This document shows positions 62,624 through 64,000 of a stretch of DNA of 64,000 nucleotides, piece after piece. Location: the NCBI GenBank assembly GCA_963757565.1, contig CAVWSB010000011.1, forward strand, positions 2,418,001-2,482,000, written 5' to 3'. The notes beneath the pieces were generated by a model. The model was given only the letters and a program-made list of their open reading frames with translations, was not told the origin of the DNA and made no database searches. Numbering within the stretch: the first letter of the stretch is position 1; each line of letters starts with the position of its first letter. This DNA comes from PALSA-894 sp963757565 (GTDB lineage Bacteria > Pseudomonadota > Alphaproteobacteria > Rhizobiales > Xanthobacteraceae). The position numbers were made by a program, and so were the translations under genes.

Positions 62624-63514
62624 ATGCTCTCCTGGGACGATTTTCGCTACGTGAAGGCGATCGCCGAAACGCGCTCGCTCGGCGGCGCCGCCGAGGCACT
62701 GGCGGTCAATCACTCGACGGTGTTTCGCCGCCTCGCGCAGATCGAGAAGGGACTGGGCTCGCGCCTGTTCGAGCGCAGCCGCGGCGGCTACGCGCTCACC
62801 CCGTGCGGCGAGGAGATGGTGCGGCTTGCCGAACGCATGGGCGAGGACGTGATCGCCTTCGAGCGCAAGGTGACGGGCCACGACCTGCGCCCCTCGGGCG
62901 AATTGCGCGTCACCACCAACGACACCGCACTCATCCATCTGATGACCGGGGTGTTTGCGGATTTCCGTCGCGCCTATCCGGAGATCGCGCTCGACGTGGT
63001 GGTGGCGAACCAGGCGCTCAATCTCTCCAAGCGCGATGCCGACGTGGCGATCCGCGCGACCGAGAAGCCGAACGACACCCTGATCGGGCGGCGTGCTGCC
63101 GGCATCGCATGGGCGGTGTTCGCCGCGACGGACAAGTCGCCGCGCAATTTCGATCCGGAGGCCGACGCACACGGGGTCGACTGGATCGGCTTCGGCGACA
63201 ATCTCGCCGCGCTCAAGTCGGCGAAATGGCTAAAGGCGCATGCGGCGCCGGACCGCATCGTCTATCGCATCAACACGGTGCTCGGCCTTGCCGAAGCGGT
63301 GGCGGCCGGCATCGGCTACGGGCTCCTTCCCTGTTTCATCGGTTCGGTCACGCCGGGGCTGACCCGCATCACCGCGCCGGTCGCCGACATCGCGGACGCG
63401 CTGTGGCTGCTGACCCACGCCGACCTGCGCCAGACCGCGCGCGTGCGCGCTTTCATGGATTTTGCCGGCAACGAAATCGCAAAGCGCCGCAAGCTGTTGG
63501 AAGGAACAACGTAA
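62624..63514 (+). CDS. LysR-family transcriptional regulator
   Basis: 296 aa. wHTH at 1-62: WDDFRYVKAIAETRSLGGAAEALAVNHSTVFRRLAQIEKGLGSRLFERSRGGYALTPCGEEM. The effector-binding domain is LysR-like, with SGELRVTTNDTALIHLMTGVFADFRRAYPEIALDVVVANQALNLSKRDADVAIRATEKP, and GIGYGLLPCFIG. The start ATG 62624 is used; the TTG at 62603 would add seven residues with no family support. The neighbouring PaaI-type thioesterase 111 bp downstream is a possible target. Confidence 0.9.
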   Translation: MLSWDDFRYVKAIAETRSLGGAAEALAVNHSTVFRRLAQIEKGLGSRLFERSRGGYALTPCGEEMVRLAERMGEDVIAFERKVTGHDLRPSGELRVTTNDTALIHLMTGVFADFRRAYPEIALDVVVANQALNLSKRDADVAIRATEKPNDTLIGRRAAGIAWAVFAATDKSPRNFDPEADAHGVDWIGFGDNLAALKSAKWLKAHAAPDRIVYRINTVLGLAEAVAAGIGYGLLPCFIGSVTPGLTRITAPVADIADALWLLTHADLRQTARVRAFMDFAGNEIAKRRKLLEGTT

Positions 63515-63524
63515 CGACAATCTT

Positions 63525-63555
63525 CGTCATGCCGGGCCTTGCGCGGGCCATGACG
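63525..63555. repeat. 31-bp REP-like hairpin (CGTCAT...ATGACG)
   Basis: CGTCAT (63525-63530) and ATGACG (63550-63555) pair, with GGGCC-type GC-rich arms inside. It is 11 bp after the LysR stop and belongs to the same GTCAT-ended palindrome style as 51207-51328 and 52694-52794, in its shortest form. Confidence 0.6.
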
Positions 63556-63624
63556 GAAAGAGTTGTGAAAAACGAACGATCGTGCTTTTTTCATCTTGGC
63601 CGATTTTCGAACGAGGAGCGTGAC

Positions 63625-64000
63625 GTGGACGAGATGAGGCGCAATGTCGGTGTCACGCCGACCGAGCAGATCCTGACCTATGACGGCCTTGGCTTCCTGA
63701 ACGCGATCATCGACGGCACGTTGCCGAAGCCTCCGATGGCCGACCTGCTCGGATTCGATCTGGTCGAGGCCGAAAAAGGCAAGGCGGTGTTCGAAGGCGT
63801 GCCGGAATTTCGCCACTACAATCCAATCGGCGTGGTGCATGGCGGCTTCGCCATGACGCTGATGGACTCGTGCATGGCGTGCGCGGTGCAGACGACGCTG
63901 GCGAAGGGTGAGATCTACACCACGCTCGAGCTCAAGGTGAACCTGGTGCGCGCCATCACCAAGGACACAGGGCTGATCCGCGCGACGGGACGGCTGATCC
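63625..64000 (+). CDS. PaaI-family hotdog thioesterase (3' part beyond window)
   Basis: Acyl-CoA thioesterase of the hotdog fold; 125 residues visible before the right edge. The catalytic region NPIGVVHGGFAMTLMDSCMACAVQTTLAKGEIYTTLELKVNLVRAITKDTG is typical of PaaI/YdiI-like enzymes, with the Asp in the long helix and HGG. GTG start at 63625 with GAGGAG at 63613-63618. Downstream of a LysR regulator and a REP-like hairpin. Substrate unknown, perhaps phenylacetyl- or hydroxybenzoyl-CoA-like. Confidence 0.9.
   Translation, partial: MDEMRRNVGVTPTEQILTYDGLGFLNAIIDGTLPKPPMADLLGFDLVEAEKGKAVFEGVPEFRHYNPIGVVHGGFAMTLMDSCMACAVQTTLAKGEIYTTLELKVNLVRAITKDTGLIRATGRLI

Noticed and set aside
1..64000. CRISPR array, prophage, insertion sequence or plasmid origin
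   Set aside because: No direct-repeat/spacer pattern, transposase, integrase, phage structural gene or replication gene was seen.

Overview
The window is a GC-rich chromosomal segment of an alphaproteobacterium, most likely of the order Hyphomicrobiales (Bradyrhizobium/Rhodopseudomonas/Xanthobacteraceae neighbourhood). Support comes from NADH-type FabI, a RibB fused to a degenerate RibA domain, Ku plus a PE-LIG-POL LigD, a TIGR02301-type periplasmic protein, a small H-NS-like protein, an HWE histidine kinase, GTCAT...ATGAC intergenic palindromes, and GGAAC-N16/17-CGTT promoters of the kind used by the alphaproteobacterial general stress sigma factor EcfG. The species is not identified. There are no rRNA, tRNA, CRISPR, prophage or insertion-sequence genes; this is core and semi-core chromosome.

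Layout. 0-9 kb: pdxH (cut by the left edge), a lipoprotein, a DnaJ-type chaperone, an ICMT-like membrane methyltransferase, a divergent TetR/SDR pair with two operator palindromes, an MHS-type MFS carrier, an ECF sigma/anti-sigma pair, fabI and a histidine phosphatase. 8.8-13.4 kb: a GNAT enzyme behind a 1374-residue Pls/PosA-like NRPS-like membrane protein. 13.8-19.2 kb: aroC, an HTH-RibBX fusion, a nucleotide-carrier-like transporter, a Tat-exported F420-reductase-like oxidoreductase and a GST. 19.6-24.8 kb: small exported proteins, YidB, a hemerythrin-like protein, two tandem SET-domain proteins and a DUF1194 protein. 24.8-30.2 kb: an RlmD/TrmA-like RNA methyltransferase, MATE, tlyA and dxs, all on the minus strand. 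30.4-34 kb: the ku-ligD end-joining operon. 34-41.9 kb: two paralogous small secreted proteins, LysR, GST with an acyl-CoA-synthetase-like gene, pirin, SDR and an ABC exporter. 41.9-50.8 kb: xseB, a histone-deacetylase-like gene, SDR, glyoxalase-fold, enoyl-CoA hydratase and acyl-CoA dehydrogenase genes, tsaC, cytochrome c and a GlcD-like oxidase. 50.8-64 kb: SRAP peptidase, Nudix, ygfZ, tag, H-NS-like, an HD/phosphatase/NrtR-like operon, DUF2339, HWE kinase, LysR and a PaaI-type thioesterase cut by the right edge.

Three observations stand out. (1) RibBX carries an N-terminal Cro/YdaS-like helix-turn-helix, and a perfect 12-bp inverted repeat lies between plausible -35 and -10 boxes whose start site would coincide with its ATG; this looks like a self-regulating riboflavin enzyme. 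(2) Perfect EcfG-type promoters precede ku-ligD, a cytochrome c and an MFS gene, suggesting a local stress regulon that includes DNA end joining. (3) Seven of the genes between 41.2 and 49.6 kb are broken by nine single-base frame slips, eight of them equivalent to one extra base, while the rest of the window has almost none; this looks like a stretch of poor sequence rather than decay.

Working links between genes: fatty-acid and CoA metabolism (fabI, CoA ligase, enoyl-CoA hydratase, acyl-CoA dehydrogenase, thioesterase), DNA repair (ku, ligD, SRAP, tag, xseB), RNA and tRNA modification (rlmD-like, tlyA, tsaC) and cofactor synthesis (pdxH, ribBX, dxs, aroC, NAD regulation).
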